This document shows, piece by piece, positions 1 to 11,381 of a stretch of 64,000 nt of DNA. Below the pieces are notes generated by a model. That model saw only the letters and a program-made list of their open reading frames with translations, did no database searches and had not been told where the DNA came from. Positions within the stretch are counted from its first letter, which is position 1; each line of letters opens with the position of its first letter. The DNA lies in contig JALNQF010000187.1 in the NCBI GenBank assembly GCA_028456385.1, positions 1 through 64,000 on the forward strand, read 5' to 3'. The stretch comes from Ophiosphaerella korrae (taxonomy: Eukaryota > Ascomycota > Dothideomycetes > Pleosporales > Phaeosphaeriaceae). Made by a program: the position numbers and the translations under genes.

Positions 1-960
1 GGCTTATTTTAAGTCTCTTATATACTAACGAGCGAGATACTAGTAGATAGCCTAACTAAGCACCTCCTAGAGTAGTAATTTAAGAGATTTAAAGCTTACT
101 TTAACCTTAAAGATATATAAGCTAAGCTTAAGTTATAAGAATTATAAAAGTAGAGTATAGAGTATATAAAGAAGTCTTTAAATTAGAGTGCTAAAGCGCA
201 GCGCTAAAATATAGAGCTAAAGCTTAGAGCTAAGCTTAAAATAAGGTATCTATTTAAAATATAAGATTAATAAACTTACTAAGAAGCGCCTTTATATATA
301 AATAACGCGTAAAAGCCTCTTTAGCTTAAGCGTCCCTAGCTAGTAAAGTAGTAACTACCCTTATTATAATAGTAGCCTTAGTAAGCGTAGTAGTAGTAAG
401 ATCGTAGGTAGAAGTAGAAGTAGTAGTAGTAGTAGGCGTAGGTATAGGTGTAAGCTAAAGTAGAGGTAGAAGTAAGAGTAGTAAAAGAGTCTAAGGACCT
501 AGAGTCTCTTCTATAACCTTACTAAGTAGTATATAGAAAGTCTTTTAGAGAGCCTTAAGCTCCCTCTCTAGAGCCTTATAGGCCTAGGTAGTAATAAAGG
601 TAATAGTAGCGTAGTAAGCGATTTTAAGGCTATAATACAAGTTAGTTAACTAATATTAGATAAAGAGCTAGAGTAGCTCTTAAAGTAGTAAATTAAAGAA
701 CTAAAGTAAAATTTTTAAATTAACTTATATAAGAACGTAGCTGTAGCTACTAGTAGTATAGCGTATATAACGCTAAACCTCCTCTCTAAAGGAGTTATAG
801 TAGCTCCTATTAGAGTAGCCTACTAACGCGCTATAAGCGTAGTAGAGGTAGGGCTCTTTATAGAGAGTACTTATAACTTCTTTAAGAGAAGAAGTATAAG
901 AAGGTAGAAGTAAGGGCGTCTATAGTACTAGAGTCTTTTTAGTATACTTCTTTTTCTTCT

Positions 961-993
<33 letters not shown>
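961..993. repeat. (TAG)n microsatellite
   Basis: Eleven consecutive TAG triplets lie inside the 3' extension of Copia C2. A degenerate AGT-rich stretch at about 350-480 has the same character. On the opposite strand the run reads CTA/TAC/ACT. Confidence 0.9.
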
Positions 994-994
<1 letters not shown>

Positions 995-1324
995 TTTAGA
1001 GGTAGTGTAAGAGCAAGATATATAAGTATAAGTAGCTTTCTTAGCTTTACTCTATAAAAACAAGTTAGTATAATAATTACTAATATAAAAAGTAAGCTTT
1101 AAAAGCTTTAAAAATAGTAACTTATAATAGCTATAATAATAGTTACTAAAGAGTTTACAAGGCTAAAAAAACTCTAAATATACTACGTATAGTGTATAAG
1201 CACTTAGTACCTATATACAAGCCTAAAATAAATAGAATTATAGGTAAAGTTGTTTTTAACTAAGTTTAGATAACTACTATAATACTTATTAAATAGCTCT
1301 ACTACGTAGCTTACCTAGAGAGTA

Positions 1325-1489
1325 TATTATAAGTTAGAGCTCTACTCTATATAATTTAGGTAAGCCTATAGTAGTAAGTAAGCTATATAAGCTATTTAAG
1401 CTACTTTACTATATATAAGTAGCCTAGCTTAGATAGCTCTTTAATTAATAATTATCTCCTACTTATTCCTAAGCTTATATCTTACAACA
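1325..1489 (+). repeat. 3' LTR of Copia element C2
   Basis: This 165-bp block aligns along its whole length with 34862-35026, the 5' LTR of element C1. The two copies differ mainly by C/T and G/A changes. The reconstructed termini are TGTTGTAAG at the start and CTTACAACA at the end, a perfect 9-bp inverted repeat. The start here reads TATTATAAG, as expected after RIP. Confidence 0.85.
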
Positions 1490-3127
1490 CTAACTAAATA
1501 GAGCTTAATAGAAAAATTAAGTATCTTTAAATATAAATTAAAAAGTTATAATATAATAAAAGTTAGAAAAAAAAACCTCTAGTTTAAATATAAATATAAC
1601 GATAAAGATTATATAATATAACTAATTTTTTATTTTTTATACCTTTTATAGTTATAAAATATATAAGTTTAAAAAAAGTAAAAAAAAAATTACTCTTTAT
1701 TTTTTATACGCCTCTATAGTTAGTAAAGATATATATTATTAGAATTGTATTAGTAATTTAATTTCTAACTAATAGTAATAATATATTAATATCTTCTATT
1801 AGAAATTATTTATTATTTATAGTTTATTATATAAGTATAGTATATACTTTAGTTATTACTTCTTAATCTACTTATATACTACTTCTTTAAACCTTTAAGT
1901 AGTTAATAACTTAGAGCTCTATTATATATAGGCTCTTTAATATTAATACCTAAAGTATAATTAGTAACTTCTAGTATCTTTCTAAGCTTTAAAGTAAAAG
2001 CTAAGTTAATTTAATCTTAGATTTTATATATAATATATCTTAACTATAGCTAAGTTAGCTAGGTAGTATAGTTAGATTATATTAAGTATTACTAGCTATC
2101 TTAGTTTAGCTTTAAACTACTAGAGTATAAGAGATTAGTACTTTTTTAAGTACGCTTAGTTTATACTAAGTATAGTACTTAGCTTAATACTTAGTTTAAT
2201 ACTTAAGTTAATACTATCTAGTTTAGGTAGGTACTAGTTTACTTAACTTAGTTAAGGTAGTAATACTCTTAATTATTAGATTTATAGTTACTAAAATAAT
2301 AGATATAAGTTAAAGTTAGAAAAGAGTTAATTAATTAATCTCTATCTATCTATCTTTAGCTCTACGCTCTATCTATATATTTATACTATAGTAGTCTTAG
2401 CTAGGTCTCTTAAGATAGTAGTAGGCTAGATCCTTAATACTCTTTCTATTAAGGTACTAGTTTCTTTATTATATTAGTTATACTAATATAGTCTATCTCT
2501 TTATATATAAGATCTTTTATTTAATTCCTTTATTTATAAAGACTAAGGCTACAATCTTTTAGCTATAGTAAAGTTAGTAACTTAGTAATTATTATACCTA
2601 TACGCTAAGCTAATTAGTAGATTCTAGGTATACCTAGAATCTTTTACGCCTCTTTACGTGTATACTATTATATATCTAATTCTATATCTAATTGTATATC
2701 TTATCTAATAACTTACTAAGCTTATTCTACTTTAGCTAACTAAGTTAATAATTTCGTTAAAGTATTATTAATATCTTACCTTATAAAACTTTAGTGTATA
2801 TAACTAAACCTAGACAAAGTATATATGTTTAGAAATAGGAACACTAGAAGATATATAATAATATTATACATTTACTTAAATATACGCCTAGTATTCTTTA
2901 TTATCTTTTATAGATATTACGTATAATAGCCTTTTTAAAATATAGTAAAGATAAGGTAATATCTTTATTCTATTACAAAGTACCTAATTAGTAAGAAGTA
3001 ATTTATTATGTTGCGAATAAGAAGGTATAGAGAGGGACACCTACTTTAAAAGAGAAACTACGCCTAGTTATACGACCTACTAAAACAGAATAACCCTAGC
3101 CTACAGGGGTTTAGAGGGGGGAGATAG
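1490..3127. mobile_element. Unassigned RIP-saturated repeat remnant
   Basis: This is extremely A+T-rich sequence without an open frame or a recognisable motif. The last ~120 bases become less AT-rich and end in a purine tract (AGGGGGGAGATAG) like the polypurine tracts just upstream of the 3' LTRs of the Gypsy elements further right. It is therefore probably the internal 3' end of an LTR retrotransposon whose LTR follows. The family is not identified. Confidence 0.5.
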
Positions 3128-3538
3128 TGTTACGAATATAGCTAGGCTAATTAGCCCGCTATAGTTAGGACTAATAGAACTAGACAGCGGCGAAGAACTA
3201 GAGTAGGATAACGCAACAGAACATAACCTAAACACGTGACAGCTTCGTAGATTCGCCAGCTCTTAGCGCTACGAAGTCGCGAAGCCAGCTTCGTGGCTTC
3301 GTAACAGATCGTCACTAACGAAGTCACGAAGCAGCCAAGACTGCCATAGTATATGAGCGCCTGCGTGCGCAAGATAGAAACCTCGTAGTCAAGAACAGAT
3401 TCACTCACACACCTACAGTTGTATACTTAGCCCACTTGTGATACTTACCTACCACCCAACCCGCACGCTATCTACCTCTTCCTGACCTCCAGCACCTTAC
3501 GGGCCAGGTACTTACTCGACGTAAGCTCGTCTATTACA
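3128..3538 (+). repeat. Probable 3' LTR, mildly mutated
   Basis: It starts with TGTTACGA directly after a polypurine tract and appears to end near CTATTACA, about 411 bp. It keeps far more G+C than the sequence to its left. In the middle (about 3236-3345) it carries a cluster of inverted and direct repeats built from GCTTCG/CGAAGC, at a place comparable to the hairpin cassette of the Gypsy LTRs. The 3' border and the family are uncertain, and no target duplication could be defined. Confidence 0.5.
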
Positions 3539-3722
3539 ACAACTATAAGAGTAATAATAAACTATACATGTTAAATAATTTATAATCCTCTAATTCAACT
3601 CGTATTTCTGGGTAATGTAATCTATATACCTATCGTGGCGACGCTGCGGAAAGGGCAGCTGACCTCTTCCAACATTACCTGCCGTCGTCCTCGCTTCGTG
3701 GGCCAAAGAATCTGCCGAATAG

Positions 3723-4986
3723 TTAAACATTACTATTCCTTCCAACGTCGATATAGGCACTGGGTTGCCGGCAATGTAGTGAGGTCACGTCGGATATGCC
3801 TTGAGCTTTCTCGTCCTCGTTGTTTCCTGGTTGGCATATATAACATCCAAGCACCTCCAGAAGATAATGCTCTCGATTACTGAAGCATTTGGGCACTACT
3901 TCGGTGATCAACGTTCGCGCGATTTCGAGAAGTCGACCACTAAGGGCGGCGTCGTCAATAGCCGCGAGACTCTCTGAATTGATCGTTACAGTTTCATTGC
4001 AAGTATCGAAGAGCGCCTCGGACAATTCCACATCCGCAAGGAACCGCTTGTTGAATGAAAGGGCGCTTATACCCTATTCTATGCCGCCAGAAGAAGTTCA
4101 AAAAGACTGACAACACAATGCAGGGAGCCAAGATCACATACCCCCACCACATAGTTGCGGTGACAAGTGATGCAGCACCGGCAACTACACCTGTGATTCC
4201 GTTCAAAGAACTGTGGAGCCGAACGCTGGATGTTCGCATTTTAAGCATTTGCTCAATCCTATTTGTCTTAAGTCTTTTCGTCCCGGCAATGTCATGTCGG
4301 TGTGCTCTTCTCCACACAAATATCGACCACAGCAGATTAGTGAACCCGTAGAATGCGCATAGTGAGTTTCCAATGTATCCGGACAGGAGATTACTAGCCC
4401 GGAAGATAGCTTTATTGGCACCACCGATGGCCATATAGGTACCAATTCCCACCAGTAAGGCCCCGAATCCCATAAAAATGTCCATTCCGATGCGATCAAC
4501 GAAACTCGGTACCCATCTCTCGAAAATTCACGTCTAGGAAACAATCCAGAGTATGGGCCATTCGTTTATCTTGCCCGTGATGTGCTCTCTGCTTGCGTAG
4601 ACGGCGTCGCTCAGCCCGAAAGACGGCAGAAATTCTCCCGGGCTCAGAAGAGCATCCTTAACAGCAAATACATACGATTCCGAGTGCCAGCGTACCGCCA
4701 CCGACCATCAGCACTATCGCGTAAATCGGGACCGGGATTTGGTTCCAGATATTAGCCGCGAAATCTCCGGCATTGGCAAGTTCAAGAAATCCCACGCCCG
4801 CGAGGAGAGACTATTCTTGAGATTGATCTGCTTTTCTAGATGATGGCGGCCCTTCCTTTTGATGAATATAAGGCTTCTTAGTGTTTCTGTTGCAAACTTC
4901 CCGTCGGGCTGACCTGACTCCTCAACCGCTGGGGCTGACATTATCGACTGCGGTTCGACGACGTCGTCTGCGGCTGTATGCTCCAT
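3723..4986 (-). pseudogene. Broken fungal multi-pass membrane protein gene
   Basis: Read on the minus strand from the ATG at 4986, pieces of one protein appear in successive frames. An N-terminal part (4986 to ~4800) is followed after a 1-nt shift by a segment with ELANAGDFAANIWNQIP and a membrane helix (to ~4670). Then come an Arg-rich segment with LDVNFREMGTEF, a further shift, and a 163-residue membrane stretch (4485-3994) with SNLLSGYIGN, VYVWRRAHRH-like and MWWGYV motifs. A C-terminal part (to 3723) contains EIARTLITEVVPKCF. At least four frameshifts are needed to join them, and the last junction probably also lost sequence. I recall this architecture from uncharacterised integral membrane proteins of ascomycetes; the function is unknown. 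The damage is by indels rather than RIP-type stops. Confidence 0.65.
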
Positions 4987-5332
4987 ATTCTTTCTGTAGG
5001 CTGTGTGACCCGATGATAGACCCGCTGATAGGCCCGCGAGAGATTACAAAACCGGGTCACAGGAAGGTAGAAAGTCAGAGCCAAGCCAACGAAAGGGATA
5101 CGGACCCGCCTTGCCTGCCACCAAGGTGCGCCGCTCTGGTACTATACGATGGACAAAGGAACTAATGATTATCATACGGGAGGAGACATGAGCAGGCCGA
5201 CACTCCCTTTGGTCCAATTTTTTCGCCACTTGATAATAGCAAGCAGCCACCCCTTTATATCTTTGCTCTATGCGGCGCAGAGATAGTTTTGGCATAGGGT
5301 ATCAGTGTTCGGCAAATCTCTCAAGCCGATGA

Positions 5333-5560
5333 GTGCCGACGTTATTCTGGACCAACCTCTTCTGCACAGCATCCTTGATCGGCATTCTCGTCGCCCGCGG
5401 TGTCGTAAATGTACCGCCACTCGCTCTCGATCTCTTCGCCAACATGTACCTCGCTGGCGCAGCCATCTTTGGTGGCTCAATGTTCCGCCAGCGCTTGCAA
5501 TTGTGTTCGGGCGGCATTGGGGCTTTGCTAGTACGGTGCTGTGGGGCGATGAGTTTGTAA
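5333..5560 (+). pseudogene. Fragment resembling a fungal chromate transporter (CHR family)
   Basis: A 75-codon open stretch opens with GTG rather than ATG. It reads LFCTASLIGILVARGVVNV, then LALDLFANMYLAGAAIFGG, which resembles the linker and first helix of the second half of CHR-family chromate/sulfate antiporters (there ...NLYLAGTIIFGGGPVV). The family signature after FGG is lost, since the frame changes into unrelated residues. There is no start codon, no upstream half and no downstream helices, so this can only be a relic. The assignment rests on remembered family motifs. Confidence 0.4.
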
Positions 5561-5914
5561 TCACGGCCTCACCGAGTGCAGCGTACGGATGTACCGTAGT
5601 AGTAGCAACATCGATAGTGACTTGATGGATAAAGCTAGTCGGTATAACTAAAAGAGAGTGATTACAGATGCAAAAGAATCTGCATAGTGCTTAAATGATG
5701 GATAGAAAACGCAGCCAAAACACTAATAGGACGTGTCCCAAATTCAGATATCAGGAGAGAAGTATCTGCATACTTCAAAACCAGTTAAACCAGCCAAAAA
5801 AAGAGTGCCTTACCTTAGCCGCAGCGGACGTACTGCCTCTAGTACGTAGCAGACCTTGTCCAAATATCCATCTTCACCATACATCCCACCATCATGCTGG
5901 AAAAGGCGTTGCAA
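5561..5914. other. Intergenic, no gene seen
   Basis: This 354-bp stretch lies between the transporter relic and the stop codon of the NRAMP gene. No conserved frame or structured repeat is visible. It should contain the 3' UTR and polyadenylation region of the minus-strand NRAMP gene. Confidence 0.6.
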
Positions 5915-7961
5915 TTACGCAAGGCCCATACCAAAAAGAACCAAAAGGGCCACATTCATAAACACAGTAATACCCCAAATCAATAGAGCAAAAACCGTAG
6001 TGATCCAATGATTTCTCATTTGGACATGTTGGTCTCCATCGCCCGCAGCATCTGTCACGCCATCGCTATCGCTTAGGACAGACACCTTCATATATCGCGA
6101 ACGGCAAGTGAACCAGATCAACGGAGCGCTGACAAAAGGCAGAATAACGCTAAGCGCGACCTGGGAGCCTTGAAGAGCCTTGCTGAGGCCCTCACGGCCA
6201 ACGGCGCCAGCAATGATGATGCTGGGTGTGATGCTAATGAGACGAGTGATAAGACGGCGGAGCCAAGGCTTTATCGTCCAGTTAAGCTGGCCTTCAGAAA
6301 CCATTTGGCCGGAGATGGTGCAGACAATGCCCGCTGATGTACCGGACAGGAGCAAAGCCAATGCAAACAGTGTACCAGCAACAGGGGCGATGGATCGAGA
6401 GAGTAAGGCGTGAATCGAGAAGAGGTCCGCGTTGTCGGCCTCTGGGAGGCCGTAGAGAGATGCTCCGGCAACAATCAAGATGGAACTATTGACGAAAAGG
6501 GCAAAGGTGAATAGGGAAACTGCCAATTCGACAATGCTGTACGACATGCATGATTGAATGGCAGCCAAAGAGGGCTTGTATTTAATTTGGTCATTGGTAA
6601 GGTCGATCTCGACTTCCGCCGTGTTGCTAGATTCGTCAAACTCGCGGAGGCGGGGCTGGACGATACCGCTGCCCAAGTAGAGGCTGTGGGGCATGACGGT
6701 AGCACCAAGAATGCCACAAGACTGATACAGACTTCCAGTTGTCAGTCTGTTGTAGATGCAGATGTCAAGGGCTACTTACGCTTGTGGCTTGACAAGAGTA
6801 GAAGAGGGTAGATAGCCGCGGAAGACGTCTCCAATTGGGGCCTTGACCTTGCTGAGCTCAAAGCAGAAACAAATGACGACGCCGAGGACCAATGCCACGA
6901 CGAAGAGCTCGAATGCTCTCAAAGCACGCATTGTGCCGGAAGGACGGTAGAAAATTAGGATGATAAGCACATCGACAATAGATAGGGCGCAACCAGCGAC
7001 GAGAGGGACATTGAGGAGAATATTAAGCGCGATTGCAGTACCAATGACCTACTAGAGTAAGTTAAGAAGATGCTTCACTACGGGGTAAAAACCCACCTCG
7101 GCAATATCGGTTGCAATGATGGCCGATTCTGCAAAGACATAGAGAATATAGTTGAGCCATGGCGGGAGATTAGCCTTGCAATTCTCAGCAAGGTTCATTC
7201 CCGTAACGGAGCCCAGTTTGATGCACAGAGATTGGAGGAAGATGGCGAAGATGTTGGACATCAGAACAATGAACAAAAGTTTGAACCTGAACGTAGCACC
7301 GGCCGCAACATCGGTTGCATAGTTGCCTGAAACAAGAAGTCAGCGTTTGGTCAGGAAGCCATAACTTTGGCGACAGTGCCTCCTAGGAAGGCGAACGGGG
7401 GCACGTGACCGAGTAGAGAAGCGACGTAATCGGGTAGAAGCGATCCGCCCCAACTGAAACGGCGACATATCGGCAAGCACAATTGAAGAAAATCGTGGTG
7501 CGGGAAAAATGCCTACCAGGATCGATATAGGCAACGGCGATTATAAAGCCAGGTCCAATAAATGTTGCATATTTGCGCAAGATGATTGAAGCTCCCACAG
7601 AGAGCCCACGAAGAGTCACGCGCCAGTCGTTGGTCGCTCTGCCAGCATCTCCACCTGGACTCCCAGACGGAAGGCCAGCGACAGCCCAAGGGTCTTTGCC
7701 TTGGCCAACTGTGATGTTGCCCTGGCCATCGAGCGCCTTCATCTTGATCGTGCTGTCTCCCTCGGCAATGCGGTGTTCGCTCGGTTCTATCTCGGGAGCT
7801 ATTTTGTAGTTTCTTCGCAGCCTGGCATTCGCCATGTGGCTGAGGTCAGCCCTCGTCGTCGTGTCGGCGTTCAAGGCATCCGGGTTCTGGTTCCAGCCCT
7901 CCATGTAGATAGGGTCAACGCGTGAAGGACAATTCATGGCGGTAGGAGAGTGTTGAGCCAC
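5915..7961 (-). CDS. NRAMP-family divalent metal (Mn2+/Fe2+) transporter
   Basis: The predicted spliced gene is complement(5915..6731, 6780..7048, 7097..7326, 7517..7961). Splice phases agree at all junctions and the product is 586 residues. Introns are 48, 48 and 190 nt with GT...AG ends. The N-terminal ~110 residues are hydrophilic. Then comes the first transmembrane helix with the family signature AYIDPGN (residues ~144-150, codon split by the 190-nt intron), where D and N bind metal. The helix-6 signature GATVMPHSLYLGS lies near residues 325-335, with further hydrophobic helices to the C-terminus. NRAMP/Smf proteins are proton-coupled importers of Mn2+ and Fe2+ in plasma, vacuolar or endosomal membranes. 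A second Met nine codons in could also serve as start. No stop or frameshift interrupts the model, so the gene looks functional. Confidence 0.93.
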
Positions 7962-8630
7962 ACCCGCTGTGAAGAATCGCAGGAGAGACTTGGAGACGGT
8001 GAGAGGTCAGAGTAGATGGGAAAATTGGAGCATTGCACTAGTTCGCGCCTTCCTGGTTCTAAGCTGCGGGTTTGCCCGACGAGTTGCGCTTGCCCGTAGG
8101 CCCGTGAAATTGCCCAGAACATACTGTTCTTCGGCAGCAGAGTCGTAGTCCGCAAGTCGGTAATGGGCAACTCAGCCGTCCATCGCAGCGGATAAGCGAA
8201 TAGTTGGTGTAAAATGGAATATTCCTCCACCACAACAATTTTGACTCAAGCCAACCATCATGGAGACCAGTACACAGTTCTCGAATGACGACCAACGGCC
8301 AAGAAGGTCGACCTCCGGCCAAGCTATTGGCGGGGTTGTACCACTGCGCCACCGCTCAGTCTCACGCCGGAGGACGAATTCCACGCACACGTCCAAGGCC
8401 ACTGAGCTTAGAAGACGAGGAGTCGGGGGTGTGTGCAACCAGCCGATTAGAATCGCTGGGTGACCAAATGCTATATGCAATTCAGAACCCCAAAACGCCG
8501 CTTTACTTACCAAGAGAGATCAAGGATCTATGCCCTTGGCTACAACGCTGGCTGGCCTCTCCCTTAGATCTCTTAGAAACTCGGCAACGACAAAACAGCA
8601 CTGAATTTCTTACAGGGTCGCTTCTCGCAG
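7962..8630. other. Intergenic region upstream of the NRAMP gene
   Basis: This 669-bp stretch separates two minus-strand genes and should hold the promoter of the NRAMP gene and the 3' end of the gene at 8631. A 121-codon plus-strand frame (8285-8650) and a shorter overlapping frame exist but have no recognisable motif. I do not call them genes. A GATAAG core near 8190 is too short to interpret. Confidence 0.5.
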
Positions 8631-9774
8631 TCAGCTGCATACTTCACTAAGAGATTCCCCGAGTCCGCTTATCTCCTCATCCTTTTGGACTTCCAAGCCA
8701 TCTCCGTCTAAGGCGGAATGCGATTCGGCCTCATAAAATATTTTCTTCACGCATTCTTCAAGCAACGAGCCGATTAACAACTTATTCTCCGAATCATCAG
8801 AAAGCATATTTGCTAATAGGCGCTCTTCCTTCTTATCGAGTTCCTCGCGTTGCCGACGAATTTCTTCAAGTTCGTGAGCAAACCCATCTTCTAGAACGTT
8901 TTTATTCAGCTCCATAGCCTTGATCTTGATACCAATTTCAGAATGAAGCTCTTCCAGCTGGGCAGCGCGTAGATGATCTTGAAGAGTTTCTGTCAGCCTT
9001 AGAGCAGACTCAATTAGCTGATTGACCCCTCGAGCCGTGGTTGGAAGTCGATGTACAGCACTATGTCGGAGTTTGTGTGTTGCGAAGAGAACTTCGTTAA
9101 GGCGAGGTCCGCTTAATACCAAGGCGTGTTTTGGAAGCTTTCCAGAATGCTTAGCCAAAATACGGGTCCATTTCGTTATCTCCACTGCTGCAGCGCAATT
9201 CCAGCCATTATCATCGAGTATTGACGGCAGCCAACGCCTGAAAAAATCGAAACAGCTTTCCTCAAGTATGCGCTGAGCAGTCGTCAAGATAGTATGCTGT
9301 GCCTTATATGGAAGGTAAGAGGGGTAGAGCGAGGGTGGACCATCGTTTGCAGAGCGTACTAATGGGGTTCCTAAAAAAAAAAGGTGATTGGTATATGTAT
9401 ATTCCGATATAGCAGAGTGCAGTCTTACTAGGAGCCATTTCTCCGGGTTCAGAAAGCCTTTGGGAATGATTACTATCATCTTCTTCATCTAACTCATCGT
9501 TGAACTGGTTTAAAGACGCAATCTCTTCTAGAGCCTCTGCTGCAGACTGCGCAGCATAGTTTTCCGATTCTGCGCGTTGTATGTCTCGTTCTGGTGATAA
9601 AAGAAACAGTTCGGGAAACTCCACCTTGGCCTTTAACTCTGATTGGAATATGCGGTCATCTAGAAGACCACTTAGGATGTCAACCACTCCCTGGATGCCG
9701 AAGTCTCTGATTAGCGGTTCAAGAGACGTTTTACGCCCCACGACTAGTTTTTGGATCTTCTTCTGTTTTCGCAA
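8631..9774 (-). CDS. Conserved fungal coiled-coil protein of unknown function
   Basis: Two exons, complement(8631..9370, 9429..9774), are joined across a 58-nt intron (gtaaga...tttttag) in matching phase and give about 361 residues. The N-terminal part contains an acidic stretch. The middle carries the conserved block ITKWTRILAKHSG ... FATHKLRHSAVHRLPTTARG. Residues ~250-330 form a Glu/Lys/Arg-rich coiled coil. I recognise this block from a family of ascomycete proteins that automated pipelines sometimes label 'ubiquinol-cytochrome-c reductase cytochrome c1', but no haem-binding CXXCH motif is visible, so that label is not supported here. The true N-terminus is unresolved: position 9774 is a TTG codon, the frame stays open upstream, and a nearby ATG at 9849 with a gtaagt donor does not join in phase. 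Confidence 0.75.
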
Positions 9775-11381
9775 CTGAGCGTTGTTGCCAGTAAATATCG
9801 CCTTGCAAGCAAGGTAGACTCGTCTTCTGTCTACTTACGAATGCGCCATACCCACTATGAAAGACAGAAGTTGTGTAGAATTATAATGGACAGTCCGACG
9901 GATGCTGAAGACGCGGAGACCGCAACCTGATCGTGCGCATGTTAGCGAAAGCTTGCCTTCTCGTTCGGGGAATACGCACGATATTAGCTAGGGACAGCAT
10001 ACAACGCGGGCGCGTTTCACAAGGTAACGCATGTGAAGCTGCAAGCACGGTGAGTTATCACAAAAACATGTGCAAAAGCCAGTTCAGATGAAATATCCAA
10101 TCAAATGTGATCGCGTAGCAAAAGAACGCGCGGCGCGCATTGCGGCGCGCCCCAAGCTTCTCAACCGGAGTTATCTTGTCCCACGCCAGAAATTACACGC
10201 TCATTTCAAAGGTATATCGAAAAAGCGCAGTGGTACAATAAGTTAATGAGCCAAGCAAATAATGGAGAATCTGAACCATAATTTCTGTTCATAATACTGA
10301 GCGTCAAATCCGCAGTTGAAGTGTTCTTTATGCAATCTCCGCTACAAAACGAGACGGAAGAGTCTAAAAATTTGCAGCCTGCAAAAATACAAGGGGAATC
10401 TCGAGACGTATAACAATCAATTCAAACCGGCTTGAACTCGGACCATGGTCGATGTTCAGTAGCGTTGTTGCCTTGTCAACAAAAGTACGTACCTTTTACG
10501 GCCCTCTATCTTCAACTTCGTACGCCGCTGTCTGCCTCCACCTATACTATAAACACTACTGCGATAATAGCTTAATCCATGGTCAGTTGAACTGCCGACA
10601 CCTAGTACAGGCATCTGCCTTGTCCGCTGCGCTCTCTATATTGAGTATCTAGGCTTTCCTCTCTCTTAATCTATAAGTCCTCTCCCGATCGGAGCTTTTG
10701 GATACATTTTACAAAGATTCAGAATTTTCTTTTCTACTTTATCCTCTAGTATATATATATATATATATATATATATTACCCCTATCGCTAACGCTACTTT
10801 AAATGCCCTTTGTTTTTGTATTTTTATACTTGAATTGCTTGTGCGCGGAGCCCCTTTAGAGACGTGATCCGGACGACAGATTGGAAATGTAATTGAGAAG
10901 CCGATGAAGCAGTCTTTGTCACGCTTCGAGGCGACGCAGGCTCGATCCGGGTTACGCTGGTTGGCATGATGAGAAGGACCAAAGGAAGCGTTCCGTGACA
11001 TAACCGACGGAGCCATCGACATCTAACATCGTCTATATTTGGCGCGCTTCTAGGGGCCGCGAGTGTTCTCGGCGACGCGTTTTGGGTGACGAGACGGCGT
11101 ATTCAGGGTGTAAAAACAGGTATATAATGACTAAGCTAATTAGTTACAACACTAGAAAATATCGCCATATCTCTGCCTCTGCTATCTCTAAAACCTCATC
11201 TCAAAACACCTCAGGATAGTCAAATAGATCAAACAACTTGAACGAATTTCTATCGTACGATTAGGTTGCTTACATATCTTTATAGGCAGTGTTTGAATTG
11301 CTAACAGTCAAGCAACTCAAACAAACTATTCAAACGTGTTTGCTTAATGAAAAATCTGGTATTTTAGCATCTACCATTTTG
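9775..11381. other. Long intergenic region without a recognised gene
   Basis: This 1.6-kb region contains short open frames without motifs, a GC-rich patch of GGCGCG-type words near 10128-10155, an AT dinucleotide run (10750-10776), and moderately AT-rich sequence towards the 3' side of the gene at 11382. It is the likely promoter region for the minus-strand gene at 8631 and the terminator region of the next gene. No transposon motif was found. Confidence 0.5.
10750..10776. repeat. (TA)n microsatellite
   Basis: A run of about 13 alternating TA dinucleotides lies in intergenic DNA. It could form a cruciform or slip during replication. There is no evidence for function. Confidence 0.9.

Larger units (their letters stand above)
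1..1489 (+). mobile_element. Copia-type LTR retrotransposon C2, 3' part only, RIP-degraded
   Basis: The first ~160 bases match positions 40404-40562, where they follow a recognisable Copia RNase H region, so this is the 3' end of a second copy of the same element. It ends in a 165-bp LTR at 1325-1489. Between the RNase H end and the LTR lie about 1.2 kb more, rich in AGT repeats, which is unusual because Copia elements normally end shortly after RNase H. No open frame survives. The 5' part lies outside the window. The strand is taken from the full-length relative at 34862. Confidence 0.8.

Noticed and set aside
8285..8650. 121-codon plus-strand frame between the NRAMP gene and the coiled-coil gene
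   Set aside because: No recognisable motif. It overlaps the 3' end of the minus-strand gene at 8631, and competing frames in the same interval are equally open.
8631..9774. Naming the coiled-coil protein a cytochrome c1
   Set aside because: The label circulates for this family, but no CXXCH haem motif or membrane anchor is visible here.
10666..11022. 118-codon minus-strand frame
   Set aside because: It contains the translation of the TA microsatellite (a run of Ile-Tyr) and has no conserved block, so it is a chance frame.
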